Below, one piece after another: positions 1-5,712 of a DNA stretch of 5,712 bases (position 1 is the stretch's first letter; each line of letters opens with the position of its first letter). The notes beneath the pieces were generated by a model. It did no database searches and was not told the origin of the DNA. It saw only the letters and a list, made by a program, of their open reading frames with translations. Location of the stretch: contig JAFLKA010000233.1 of the NCBI GenBank assembly GCA_022712735.1, positions 1 to 5,712 of the forward strand. Reading direction: 5' to 3'. The translations under genes were made by a program, and so were the position numbers. The stretch is from Marinosulfonomonas sp. GTDB taxonomy: Bacteria; Pseudomonadota; Alphaproteobacteria; Rhodobacterales; Rhodobacteraceae.

Positions 1-281
1 TCGTCACCAACCTTTAGGGCCCGTTCAAGGTTCAGCCGTTTGCCCACATCCCATGCGCCGATATTGGTCTTGCCAATGCTTTCCGCCGAAATCTGCACAT
101 CAAACCAGCCCTGCGGGTCTGTTCCCAGCGCGATCACCGTCAGACAAACCCCGTCACAGGCGATGGACGCGCCAATATCAATGCCCGCCACGTCATATCC
201 GGTGCCAATCCGCGCGCGCAAATCGCCGCGCTGTGTAAGCTCCAGCACTTTGCCGATATCTGTGATAATTCCGGTGAACAT
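1..281 (-). CDS. ribE: Riboflavin synthase (alpha chain), N-terminal part, cut by window edge
   Basis: This is the first 93 residues of riboflavin synthase, which joins two molecules of 6,7-dimethyl-8-ribityllumazine into riboflavin plus a pyrimidinedione, the last step of cytoplasmic riboflavin synthesis. The protein opens with the family's hallmark MFTGII at residues 1-6. It continues with the first lumazine-binding barrel, including GASIACDGVCLTV (residues 37-49, matching the usual G-x-S-[IV]-A-x-x-GVCLTV) and ESIGKTNIG (67-75). The segment VGKRLNLERALKVGD (79-93) is the typical end of the first barrel. The family is normally about 200 residues, so roughly half is missing beyond position 1. 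The ATG at 281-279 is supported both by MFTG, the normal N-terminus, and by a strong GGAGGA ribosome-binding site (296-291) with a 9-nt spacer. The gene diverges from kpsS. Some genomes call this gene ribC. Family assignment is secure. Confidence 0.95.
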   Translation of the reverse strand, partial: MFTGIITDIGKVLELTQRGDLRARIGTGYDVAGIDIGASIACDGVCLTVIALGTDPQGWFDVQISAESIGKTNIGAWDVGKRLNLERALKVGD

Positions 282-290
282 TGCAGCACT

Positions 291-296
291 TCCTCC
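291..296 (-). promoter_or_regulatory. Ribosome-binding site of ribE
   Basis: Read on the minus strand this is GGAGGA, 9 nt upstream of the ribE ATG at 281. It is a near-perfect Shine-Dalgarno sequence and fixes the ribE start. Confidence 0.8.
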
Positions 297-379
297 TATG
301 CTTGGCCCCATATTTGACCTAGCCAATTGCCCCTATATTCGCAATAGCACACCCGATGTTTACTATTTTACGCCAAATA

Positions 380-403
380 GGGCAAAACGCCATATTTTAG
401 CCC
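380..403. repeat. Short inverted repeat in the ribE-kpsS intergenic region
   Basis: GGGCAAAA (380-387) pairs with TTTT-A-GCCC (395-403), giving 8 base pairs with one bulged A and a 7-nt loop. It could be an operator, a terminator-like stem or chance. There is no run of T after it on either strand that would make it a clear terminator. Function unknown. Confidence 0.35.
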
Positions 404-462
404 AATCCGGCAGACAATATCACAATAACGCGTGACAAGTGCCGCGCATTGATTCAAACAGT

Positions 463-491
463 CCCTATCTGGGGGCAGGTAATATATAGGG
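463..491 (+). repeat. Inverted repeat covering the probable kpsS ribosome-binding site
   Basis: CCCTAT (463-468) is the exact complement of ATAGGG (486-491), separated by 17 nt. The right arm contains AGGG (488-491), the only plausible Shine-Dalgarno sequence close to the kpsS ATG at 496, although its 4-nt spacing is short. A 6-bp stem with a 17-nt loop is weak, so a regulatory role is only a possibility. Confidence 0.3.
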
Positions 492-495
492 TGTA

Positions 496-1788
496 ATGGC
501 TTACACAATCGGCTCTGATCGCTGTTTTCTCTTCCTGCAAGGGCCGCATGGACCCTTTTTCAACCGGCTGGGCAAGATGTTGCGCATTGCTGGCGCACAA
601 GTTTGGCGCGTCGGGTTTAACGCTGGCGACCGCGCGTTCTGGTTCAATTCAGCCAGTTATATTTCCTATGAGGATACGCAGGAAAACTGGCCGGACCGGT
701 TTGATGCGATCATCAAAGAAAAAGGCATCACCGATCTGGTTCTATACGGCGACACCCGTTTCATCCACGCCGAGGCTGTGAAACGCGCCAAGGCCGCAGG
801 CCTGACCGTGCATGTATTCGAGGAAGGCTATTTGCGCCCCTATTGGGTGACCTATGAGCGGGGCGGCACCAACGGAAATTCCCGCCTGATGGGCATGAGC
901 GTTAAATCCATGCGCAAAACGCTGGCCAACACCGAAATCATCACCCCCGAAGCGCCGAGCCATTGGGGCGACATGCGCCACCATGTGTTTTACGGTGCTT
1001 TATACCATTGGTTTGTGATGTTCAGAAACGGGGCCTATCGCAATTTCAAAGCGCACCGCGAATTGAGTGTTGTGGCCGAATTCAAGCTGTATTTACGCCG
1101 GTTGCTGATGATGCCCACCCATTGGGCCAGCCGGGTGATTGCGACCACACGGGTCAAACGCGGCGGCTACCCCTACCATCTGGTGCTGTTGCAACTGGAA
1201 CATGACAGCAGTTTTCAGGCCCACAGCCCGTTCACCAAAATGGCCGAATTTCTGGATGTGGTGATTGAAGGGTTTGCCAAAGGCGCCCCGATCCATCACC
1301 ACCTTGTTTTCAAGGCGCATCCACTGGAAACCGGCCGCACAGCCCTGCGCAAAATCGCCCGTGAAATCGCCCGCGAATATGGCGTCGAGGCACGGGTGCA
1401 TTACGTGCGCGGCGGCAAACTGGCGCAATTGCTGGACCACACCCGCAGCGCCGTGACGGTGAATTCGACCGCTGCCCAGCAGGTTCTGCGACGCGGAATT
1501 CCGCTTAAGGTGTTTGGCGATGCAGTGTTTGCCAAACCCGAATTTGTCTCGACCCTGCCGCTGCCCGAATTTTTCAGCCAACCCAGCCGCCCCGACATGC
1601 GCGCCTATAAGGAATATCGCCAGTATTTGCTAGAAACGTCGCAAATATCGGGCGGGTTCTATTCGGCCCGCGGGCGCGATCAGTTAATGCGGCTGGTGGT
1701 TGATATGGTACTGGCCCCGCAGGACCCCTATGAGGCACTGGAAACCGGAAACGCGGCACCAAGGCAACAGTTGCGCGTTGTAAACTAG
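496..1788 (+). CDS. kpsS: Capsule polysaccharide Kdo transferase KpsS
   Basis: A 430-residue cytoplasmic or membrane-peripheral protein of the capsule synthesis family. KpsS is known to add the first beta-Kdo residue to (lyso)phosphatidylglycerol, starting the linker that anchors ABC-transporter-dependent capsules. Recognition rests on FLQGPHGPFF (13-22), a KpsS signature, then FNAGDRAFW (41-49), GDTRFIHAEA (85-94), EEGYLRP (109-115), LQLEHDSSF (232-240), KAHPLE (273-278) and NSTAAQQVL (323-331). The last four correspond in order to the EDGFLRS, GQVEDDAS, KPHPD and TSLLGFEAL blocks of KpsC further downstream, as expected for related transferases. No signal peptide or membrane span is seen. 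Length is close to the usual size of about 400 residues. The ATG at 496 leaves a normal short lead before the FLQGPHGP motif, although its ribosome-binding site is poor. The export lipoprotein gene follows after 94 nt on the same strand. The acceptor lipid in this organism is inferred from E. coli and Neisseria work. Confidence 0.92.
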   Translation: MAYTIGSDRCFLFLQGPHGPFFNRLGKMLRIAGAQVWRVGFNAGDRAFWFNSASYISYEDTQENWPDRFDAIIKEKGITDLVLYGDTRFIHAEAVKRAKAAGLTVHVFEEGYLRPYWVTYERGGTNGNSRLMGMSVKSMRKTLANTEIITPEAPSHWGDMRHHVFYGALYHWFVMFRNGAYRNFKAHRELSVVAEFKLYLRRLLMMPTHWASRVIATTRVKRGGYPYHLVLLQLEHDSSFQAHSPFTKMAEFLDVVIEGFAKGAPIHHHLVFKAHPLETGRTALRKIAREIAREYGVEARVHYVRGGKLAQLLDHTRSAVTVNSTAAQQVLRRGIPLKVFGDAVFAKPEFVSTLPLPEFFSQPSRPDMRAYKEYRQYLLETSQISGGFYSARGRDQLMRLVVDMVLAPQDPYEALETGNAAPRQQLRVVN

Positions 1789-1834
1789 ACCTGCAAATCA
1801 AAACGCTATCTTTTTGTGCCGGATTCCCGTAGCT

Positions 1835-1864
1835 TACAAAAAAAACTTGAGGCAGTGTTATATA
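1835..1864 (+). promoter_or_regulatory. Possible promoter of the export lipoprotein gene
   Basis: TTACAA (1835-1840) and TATATA (1859-1864) lie 18 nt apart, each matching four of six sigma-70 consensus positions, inside an AT-rich stretch of the 94-nt gap after kpsS. This would give the exporter and kpsC a transcript independent of kpsS. Read-through from kpsS is equally possible, since no terminator is visible in the gap. Confidence 0.3.
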
Positions 1865-1868
1865 TAAA

Positions 1869-1875
1869 AAGGAGA
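1869..1875 (+). promoter_or_regulatory. Ribosome-binding site deciding a GTG start
   Basis: AAGGAGA, with GGAG at 1871-1874, lies 8 nt before the GTG at 1883. It supports GTG as the true start of the export lipoprotein, which also gives a complete lipoprotein signal peptide. Confidence 0.75.
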
Positions 1876-1882
1876 CCCGATA

Positions 1883-3016
1883 GTGAAAATCACGGGTTCA
1901 ACTTGGGCTAAAGCGGTGGCCCTTACAGCGGCGCTTGCTGTTGTGTCATCATGTGGCTTGCCGCGTTCCGGCCCGAGCAAGCGTGAAATTTTCGCGGGTT
2001 CGGTCCTGAAAGAAGGCGACGCATTCGTTATTTCCGTCAATGACCATGTAACGCGCACAACTGCTGTTGTGCCCGCTCTGGGCTTTTCCAAAGCCTTCAA
2101 AAACGCCGGTCTTGTCGGGTCTGACACCATTCGCGCTGGCGATACATTGGGTCTGACCATTTGGGAAAACGTAAGCGATCCTTTACTCGGCTTTCCGGGG
2201 CAAAGTGCTACACCGCTAGAAGAAGTGCAGGTTGATGGCGCCGGCTTTATCTTTATCCCCTACGCTGGGCGCATTCGCGCGGCGGGCAATTCCCCCGAAG
2301 CATTACGCCGGATCATCACCGCCAAACTGGACAAACAAACCCCGGATCCACAGGTTCTGGTCAGGCGCCTTGCCGGTGACGGCGCAACTGTTTCGATCGT
2401 TGGCGGTGTCAGCGGTCAGGGCATCTATGCGATTGAGCGCCCGACGCGCACGCTAAGTTCAATGCTGGCACGGGCGGGCGGCATCGCGGTCGCACCCGAA
2501 ATCGCCCAGATCACCGTTATTCGCGGCAATCAGCGCGGTAAAATCTGGTTCCAAGACCTGTACAAACATCCCGAACTGGACATCGCCCTGCGGGGTGGCG
2601 ACCGAATTTTAGTCGAGGAAGACTCCCGCGCCTTTACCGCATTGGGGGCAACGGGGGCGCAAAACCGCGTGCCTTTCACCACCCAGACCCTTTCGGCAAT
2701 CGAGGCCATCGCCCAGGTTGGCGGACTAAGTTCGAACTTGGCCGATCCAACGGGTGTGTTTGTTTTCCGTAACGAGCCCGAAGAGATTGCAAATGCTGTA
2801 TTGGCCCGCAATGATCTGCAAGGTGCGCAACGTATGGTTTACGTACTGGACCTGACCGAACCCAACGGCATGTTCCAGGCCCGCGATTTCGTGGTGCGTG
2901 ATGGCGATACCGTTTATGTCACCGAAGCCCCGTTTGTGCAGTGGAGCAAAACACTGTCAGCGATCACAGGTTCGCTGAGTACAGCCGATACGCTGAACAC
3001 ACTGGCGGGCAACTAA
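1883..3016 (+). CDS. Outer-membrane polysaccharide export lipoprotein (OPX, Wza/KpsD superfamily)
   Basis: A 377-residue exporter that should form the outer-membrane channel for capsule polysaccharide. It starts at GTG with a lipoprotein signal peptide: charged MKITGSTWAK, hydrophobic AVALTAALAVV, then a VSSC lipobox with the lipidated cysteine at residue 24. The polysaccharide-export domain spans about 79-163, with DTIRAGDTLGLTIWE (81-95) and VDGAGFIFIPYAGRI (117-131). A first SLBB-type beta-grasp domain follows at about 168-246 (VSGQGIYAIERPTRTL, then LRGGDRILVEED) and a second at about 250-347 (TLSAIEAIAQVGGL, then VRDGDTVYVTEAP). The last 27 residues, from PFVQWSKTLSAITG, could form a C-terminal amphipathic helix like the one that makes the Wza pore. 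The size matches Wza (about 380 residues) rather than E. coli KpsD (about 560), so I give no gene symbol. kpsC begins 6 nt after the stop. Family is secure; its link to this Kps pathway is inferred from position. Confidence 0.92.
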   Translation: MKITGSTWAKAVALTAALAVVSSCGLPRSGPSKREIFAGSVLKEGDAFVISVNDHVTRTTAVVPALGFSKAFKNAGLVGSDTIRAGDTLGLTIWENVSDPLLGFPGQSATPLEEVQVDGAGFIFIPYAGRIRAAGNSPEALRRIITAKLDKQTPDPQVLVRRLAGDGATVSIVGGVSGQGIYAIERPTRTLSSMLARAGGIAVAPEIAQITVIRGNQRGKIWFQDLYKHPELDIALRGGDRILVEEDSRAFTALGATGAQNRVPFTTQTLSAIEAIAQVGGLSSNLADPTGVFVFRNEPEEIANAVLARNDLQGAQRMVYVLDLTEPNGMFQARDFVVRDGDTVYVTEAPFVQWSKTLSAITGSLSTADTLNTLAGN

Positions 3017-3022
3017 CGGCCT

Positions 3023-5068
3023 ATGCCACAGCAATACAAAACACAGACCGCCGATGGGGAAACCCGTCGGCGGCTTTATGTTTATAACGGCGGTTTTCTA
3101 ACCCAGACGCGTATCCGGCGGATTTTGCAGCTATCGGGCTATGACATCAAGCTGGGCAAACCCTCTGGTGACGACATGATCGGTGTCTGGGGCCAAAGCC
3201 CGACCTCACCGCGCGGCGAAGCGGTATCGCGCCACACAGATGCGCCAATATTACGGGTTGAGGATGCATTCCTGCGCTCGATCCACCCGGGGCGGTCAGG
3301 CGAGCCGCCGCTGGGCCTGTTTCTGGATCAAAACGGGGTGCATTTTGACCCCACCACGGTCACCGACCTTGAAACCCTTCTGACCACGCATCCGCTGGAC
3401 GATACCGCCCTGCTGAACCGTGCCCGTATCGCGGTTCAGCGGCTAAAGGCGGCAGATCTGTCAAAATACAACTGTCATAATCCCGACCACTCCCTGCCCG
3501 CCCCCGGATATGTGCTGGTGATTGATCAGACCAAGGGCGACGCCTCGGTCACGGCATCGGGTGGCAATACTGCCAGCTTCAAGGAAATGCTGGTGTTCGC
3601 ACAGGAAGAGCACCCCGGTGCGCAGATCATTATCAAAACCCACCCTGAAACTGCTGCGGGGCACCGCTCGGGGTATTTCGGCGCGTCTGACGTCAGCCGT
3701 CGGGTATCGCTGCTGAGCGATCCCGTGTCGCCTTGGGCGCTGATGGAGGGGGCAATTGCAGTCTATACCGTGTCCTCGCAACTGGGGTTCGAGGCGATTT
3801 TTGCCGATCACAAACCGCGCGTCTTTGGCCAGCCGTTTTATGCCGGATGGGGGTTGACGGATGATGAAAATCCGGTGCCACGGCGAACCCGCGTCCTGAC
3901 CCGCTCGCAATTGTTCGGGGCCGCAATGATCCTTTATCCGAAATGGTATGACCCCTATCGTGATAAGTTGTGCGAACTGGAATGTGTGATTGATACGCTA
4001 GAGGCTCAAGCGCGGGAATGGCGCGAGGATCACAACGGCCATGTGGCAATGGGTATGCGCCTGTGGAAACGCGCCCCGTTGCAGGCATTTTATGGCCGCT
4101 ACAAAAAACTGCGGTTCGAGGGCTTGCCCGATAAGGCCCACGCCTTGGCCCGTGAAACGGGGGCTGGCCGGATGATCTGGGCGGGCAAGGAAACACCGGA
4201 CATGTATGACGACCCCGTGCTGCGCATCGAGGACGGTTTCTTGCGCTCGCGCGGGCTGGGTGCAACCCTGAACGCGCCGCTATCACTCGTCACCGATGAC
4301 CTTGGCATTTACTATGATCCAACCCGCGATAGCCGCCTTGAGCAGATGATTACGCTGTCTTGCGAGTTGCCCGATCACGCCATCATGCGCGCCGAGCGGC
4401 TGATCAGCAACCTGACCCGCGCGGGGCTAAGTAAATATAATGTCGGCGAGGCAGCCCTGCCCGATTTGCCCGCAGGTCACCGCATTCTGGTGCCCGGCCA
4501 AGTCGAGGACGATGCCTCGATCCTGAAAGGCTGCGTGGGGCCATGCAGCAACCTTGATTTGCTCAAACGCACCCGTGCCGAGAACCCTGATGCGGTGATC
4601 ATCTATAAACCCCACCCCGATGTTGAAGCGGGTTTGCGCCAAGGCAAGATTGCCCCCGAGGAGGTGGCGAAATACGCCGATATCACAGTGCAAAACGCCG
4701 ACCCGATCGCCTTGATTGATGTGGTGGATGAAGTCTGGACCCTGACGTCCCTACTGGGGTTCGAGGCCCTTCTGCGCGGCAGGTCCGTCACCTGTCTAGG
4801 TATGCCATTCTACGGCGGATGGGGCCTGACCCATGATCTGGGGGCGGTCCCTGAACGGCGCTGCGTTCGGCCAACATTAGCCCAACTGACCCACGCCACC
4901 CTGATCGATTACCCGCGTTATTTTGACCCCGTCACCTGCCAGCCCTGCCCCGTCGAGGTGATCGTTGAACGGTTGCAAAACAGCAGCTTACCCCGTGAGC
5001 GCAGATCCATGCGGCTCTTGGCAAAATTGCAAGGTGTGTTCGCCAGCTACGCGCATCTATGGCGCTGA
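3023..5068 (+). CDS. kpsC: Two-domain capsule Kdo transferase KpsC
   Basis: A 681-residue protein with two homologous glycosyltransferase halves. KpsC is known to extend the first Kdo placed by KpsS into a poly-beta-Kdo linker with alternating linkages, one made by each half, using CMP-Kdo on the cytoplasmic side. The halves align block by block: RVEDAFLRS (78-86) with RIEDGFLRS (401-409); LSKYN (146-150) with LSKYN (469-473); DQTKGDAS (168-175) with GQVEDDAS (492-499); KTHPE (205-209) with KPHPD (529-533); SSQLGFEA (251-258) with TSLLGFEA (575-582); and GQPFYAGWGLT (269-279) with GMPFYGGWGLT (593-603). Both keep the conserved Asp (173, 497) and the K-x-HP motif, so both are probably active. 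Length matches E. coli KpsC (about 675). No signal peptide or membrane span is seen. The start lies 6 nt after the exporter stop without a clear Shine-Dalgarno sequence, so coupled translation is likely. Its 3' end falls in a hairpin shared with the convergent gene. Confidence 0.95.
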   Translation: MPQQYKTQTADGETRRRLYVYNGGFLTQTRIRRILQLSGYDIKLGKPSGDDMIGVWGQSPTSPRGEAVSRHTDAPILRVEDAFLRSIHPGRSGEPPLGLFLDQNGVHFDPTTVTDLETLLTTHPLDDTALLNRARIAVQRLKAADLSKYNCHNPDHSLPAPGYVLVIDQTKGDASVTASGGNTASFKEMLVFAQEEHPGAQIIIKTHPETAAGHRSGYFGASDVSRRVSLLSDPVSPWALMEGAIAVYTVSSQLGFEAIFADHKPRVFGQPFYAGWGLTDDENPVPRRTRVLTRSQLFGAAMILYPKWYDPYRDKLCELECVIDTLEAQAREWREDHNGHVAMGMRLWKRAPLQAFYGRYKKLRFEGLPDKAHALARETGAGRMIWAGKETPDMYDDPVLRIEDGFLRSRGLGATLNAPLSLVTDDLGIYYDPTRDSRLEQMITLSCELPDHAIMRAERLISNLTRAGLSKYNVGEAALPDLPAGHRILVPGQVEDDASILKGCVGPCSNLDLLKRTRAENPDAVIIYKPHPDVEAGLRQGKIAPEEVAKYADITVQNADPIALIDVVDEVWTLTSLLGFEALLRGRSVTCLGMPFYGGWGLTHDLGAVPERRCVRPTLAQLTHATLIDYPRYFDPVTCQPCPVEVIVERLQNSSLPRERRSMRLLAKLQGVFASYAHLWR

Positions 5069-5089
5069 TTATCTATTAAATCCAGCGCC
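5061..5089. terminator. Hairpin across convergent stop codons, possible two-way terminator
   Basis: GGCGCTG (5061-5067) pairs exactly with CAGCGCC (5083-5089). The stem extends through ATT (5068-5070) with AAT (5079-5081) if C5082 is bulged, leaving an 8-nt AT-rich loop. The hairpin covers the kpsC stop (5066-5068) and the stop of the opposing gene (5078-5076). On the plus strand TTACACGATTT follows, which is only weakly T-rich. On the minus strand there is no T-run, so it is not a classical intrinsic terminator. Confidence 0.45.
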
Positions 5090-5525
5090 TTACACGATTT
5101 AAGTAAGATGCATATTGGGCGCGATAGGTGCGGCGCAGGTGACCTTCCTCGCCAATGATAAACCGTTTTTCAATCACCCAGACAAAGATCGGGATAAGGG
5201 GCAGCGACAGCACCGCATCCCAGCGCAATATCACCCCCGCCAAAATCATCGCATCTCCCAGATAGATCGGGTTGCGCGATTTTTTGTAGATACCGGATTG
5301 CACAAAACTGCTGCTGTCACGACGCGGCATGATCGTGGTTTTGTGCCGGTAAAATTCCAGCACCGCCATCAACATCAACAGCAATCCGCCGCCAATCAGC
5401 AAGCCACCCAACAAGTCGGCCCAGCCGGTGCCGAAATTCAGCCCCATCGGATAATAAACCGATTGCGCCCAGGCGATGGCGATGAAGGCGGCAAGCCAGA
5501 CGGGGGGGAGTTCAAGATTTTTCAT
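5076..5525 (-). CDS. Isoprenylcysteine carboxyl methyltransferase / phospholipid methyltransferase family membrane protein
   Basis: A 149-residue integral membrane protein of the small bacterial ICMT/PEMT-like family, whose characterised members transfer a methyl group from S-adenosylmethionine to lipid-linked or hydrophobic substrates. The bacterial substrate here is unknown. Visible are membrane segments at about 8-24 and 37-56, then the family signature SGIYKKSRNPIYLGD (77-91, the SG-x-Y-x-x-x-RNP-x-Y-x-G block). A long hydrophobic stretch follows at about 92-118, and the C-terminal cofactor-site region EKRFIIGEEGHLRRTYRAQYASYLNRVRRW begins at 119 with the conserved E-x-x-L...Y-x-x-Y pattern. 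Length is typical for the bacterial subgroup. The ATG at 5525 gives a sensible N-terminus, though no strong ribosome-binding site precedes it. It converges on kpsC with 7 nt between stops and diverges from the DUF523 gene. Nothing ties it directly to the capsule pathway, so co-location is probably incidental. Confidence 0.85.
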   Translation of the reverse strand: MKNLELPPVWLAAFIAIAWAQSVYYPMGLNFGTGWADLLGGLLIGGGLLLMLMAVLEFYRHKTTIMPRRDSSSFVQSGIYKKSRNPIYLGDAMILAGVILRWDAVLSLPLIPIFVWVIEKRFIIGEEGHLRRTYRAQYASYLNRVRRWI

Positions 5526-5608
5526 ATCAGGGCTTATAGGCGGGATTTATCAGTGCGCCAATGGCTCATTTCCTCGCTATCGGAACTGTGATCGGCTATG
5601 CGTTTCCC
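5526..5608. other. Short divergent intergenic region
   Basis: 83 nt separating the methyltransferase-like gene from the divergent DUF523 gene. It must hold both start signals, but no convincing promoter or Shine-Dalgarno sequence is seen. An ATG at 5561-5563 is in frame with the DUF523 gene and would add 16 residues. I did not choose it because the family begins directly before the ILISACL motif. Confidence 0.4.
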
Positions 5609-5712
5609 ATGGACAAGATATTGATCAGTGCCTGCCTGATGGGCGATCCTGTGCGCTATGACGGGGCGGCAAAACCCGTGGCCAATCCGCATCTGGCGCG
5701 TTGGCTGGCGGA
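5609..5712 (+). CDS. DUF523 family protein (TudS-like), N-terminal part, cut by window edge
   Basis: Only the first 34 residues are present. They contain the family signature ILISACLMGDPVRYDGAAK (residues 4-22; usual form [IV]L[IV]SACLLG-x-x-[VC]RYDG-x-x-K), which identifies DUF523 with good confidence even from this fragment. The cysteine in SACL (residue 9) is conserved. Some DUF523 members have been characterised as 2-thiouracil desulfurases (TudS) that use an iron-sulfur cluster bound by conserved cysteines. Whether this member does that cannot be judged from the visible part. The start at 5609 follows the usual family N-terminus, though no clear ribosome-binding site precedes it and an in-frame ATG at 5561 remains possible. 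The gene is transcribed away from the methyltransferase-like gene and continues past the window. Confidence 0.85.
   Translation, partial: MDKILISACLMGDPVRYDGAAKPVANPHLARWLA

Larger units (their letters stand above)
297..495. other. AT-rich divergent intergenic region between ribE and kpsS
   Basis: About 200 nt with no supportable gene. It is clearly richer in A+T than the flanking genes, especially 301-440, and must carry the promoters for both divergent genes. No convincing -35/-10 pair with 16-18 nt spacing stands out on either strand. TTGACC (314-319) followed by TATATT (334-339) has only a 14-nt spacer. The octamer CCATATTT occurs twice (308-315 and 390-397). Two inverted repeats are listed separately. 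I see no FMN-riboswitch-like conserved helices upstream of ribE. Confidence 0.6.

Noticed and set aside
314..339. TTGACC...TATATT as a sigma-70 promoter towards kpsS
   Set aside because: The spacer is 14 nt, too short for a normal promoter, and the start would lie about 150 nt upstream of kpsS with no other support.
40..435. 131-codon open frame on the plus strand over ribE and the intergenic region
   Set aside because: Most of it is antisense to riboflavin synthase, whose identity is certain, and the remainder runs through AT-rich promoter-like sequence. No ribosome-binding site or domain supports it.
282..495. FMN riboswitch upstream of ribE
   Set aside because: The leader is short and AT-rich, and shows none of the conserved GC-rich helices of the RFN element on the minus strand.
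1093..1581. 162-codon open frame on the minus strand inside kpsS
   Set aside because: It lies opposite the conserved KpsS C-terminal motifs and has a low-complexity composition rich in His, Gln and Gly, with no family resemblance.
3693..4286. 197-codon open frame on the minus strand inside kpsC
   Set aside because: It is antisense to strongly conserved KpsC motifs, its translation is rich in Arg, Pro and Ser without any recognisable domain, and GC-rich coding DNA commonly leaves such open antisense frames.
5115..5591. 158-codon open frame on the plus strand opposite the membrane methyltransferase gene
   Set aside because: Its translation is an implausible His/Gln/Arg-rich string, whereas the opposite strand gives a clean membrane protein with a family signature.

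Overview
The window looks like chromosomal DNA from an alphaproteobacterium, most likely a Rhodobacterales (Roseobacter-group) member. This rests on the moderately GC-rich sequence, the character of the encoded proteins and the riboflavin synthase / KpsS / lipoprotein exporter / KpsC gene set. It is an inference without any database search. Base composition looks even across the genes, and I see no mobile elements, tRNA or rRNA genes, or CRISPR.

Layout: (1) Positions 1-281, minus strand, hold the N-terminal half of riboflavin synthase (ribE), cut by the window edge. (2) Positions 282-495 are a divergent, AT-rich intergenic region with two small inverted repeats. (3) Positions 496-5068, plus strand, form a three-gene capsule module: kpsS (Kdo transferase that starts the lipid-linked Kdo linker), an outer-membrane polysaccharide export lipoprotein (OPX, Wza/KpsD superfamily), and kpsC (two-domain Kdo transferase that extends the linker). 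The OPX gene has its own strong Shine-Dalgarno sequence and a possible promoter. kpsC follows it after 6 nt and is probably translationally coupled. (4) Positions 5076-5525, minus strand, encode a small membrane methyltransferase-like protein of the isoprenylcysteine carboxyl methyltransferase / phospholipid methyltransferase type, converging on kpsC. A hairpin spans both stop codons. (5) Positions 5609-5712, plus strand, are the start of a DUF523-family gene, cut by the window edge.

How they work together: KpsS and KpsC belong to the ABC-transporter-dependent (group 2/3-like) capsule pathway. There they build a short beta-Kdo oligosaccharide on (lyso)phosphatidylglycerol at the cytoplasmic face of the inner membrane, and the capsule chain is then assembled on it. 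The OPX lipoprotein would form the outer-membrane end of the export conduit. The ABC transporter (KpsM/KpsT), the inner-membrane adaptor (KpsE), CMP-Kdo supply (KpsF/KpsU) and the serotype glycosyltransferases are not in this window and must lie elsewhere.

I found no clearly undescribed system. The window is a recognisable capsule-anchor and export module between housekeeping-type genes. The observations most worth a second look are the hairpin over the convergent stop codons, the inverted repeat that covers the likely kpsS ribosome-binding site, and a compact Wza-sized exporter paired with Kps-type linker enzymes.
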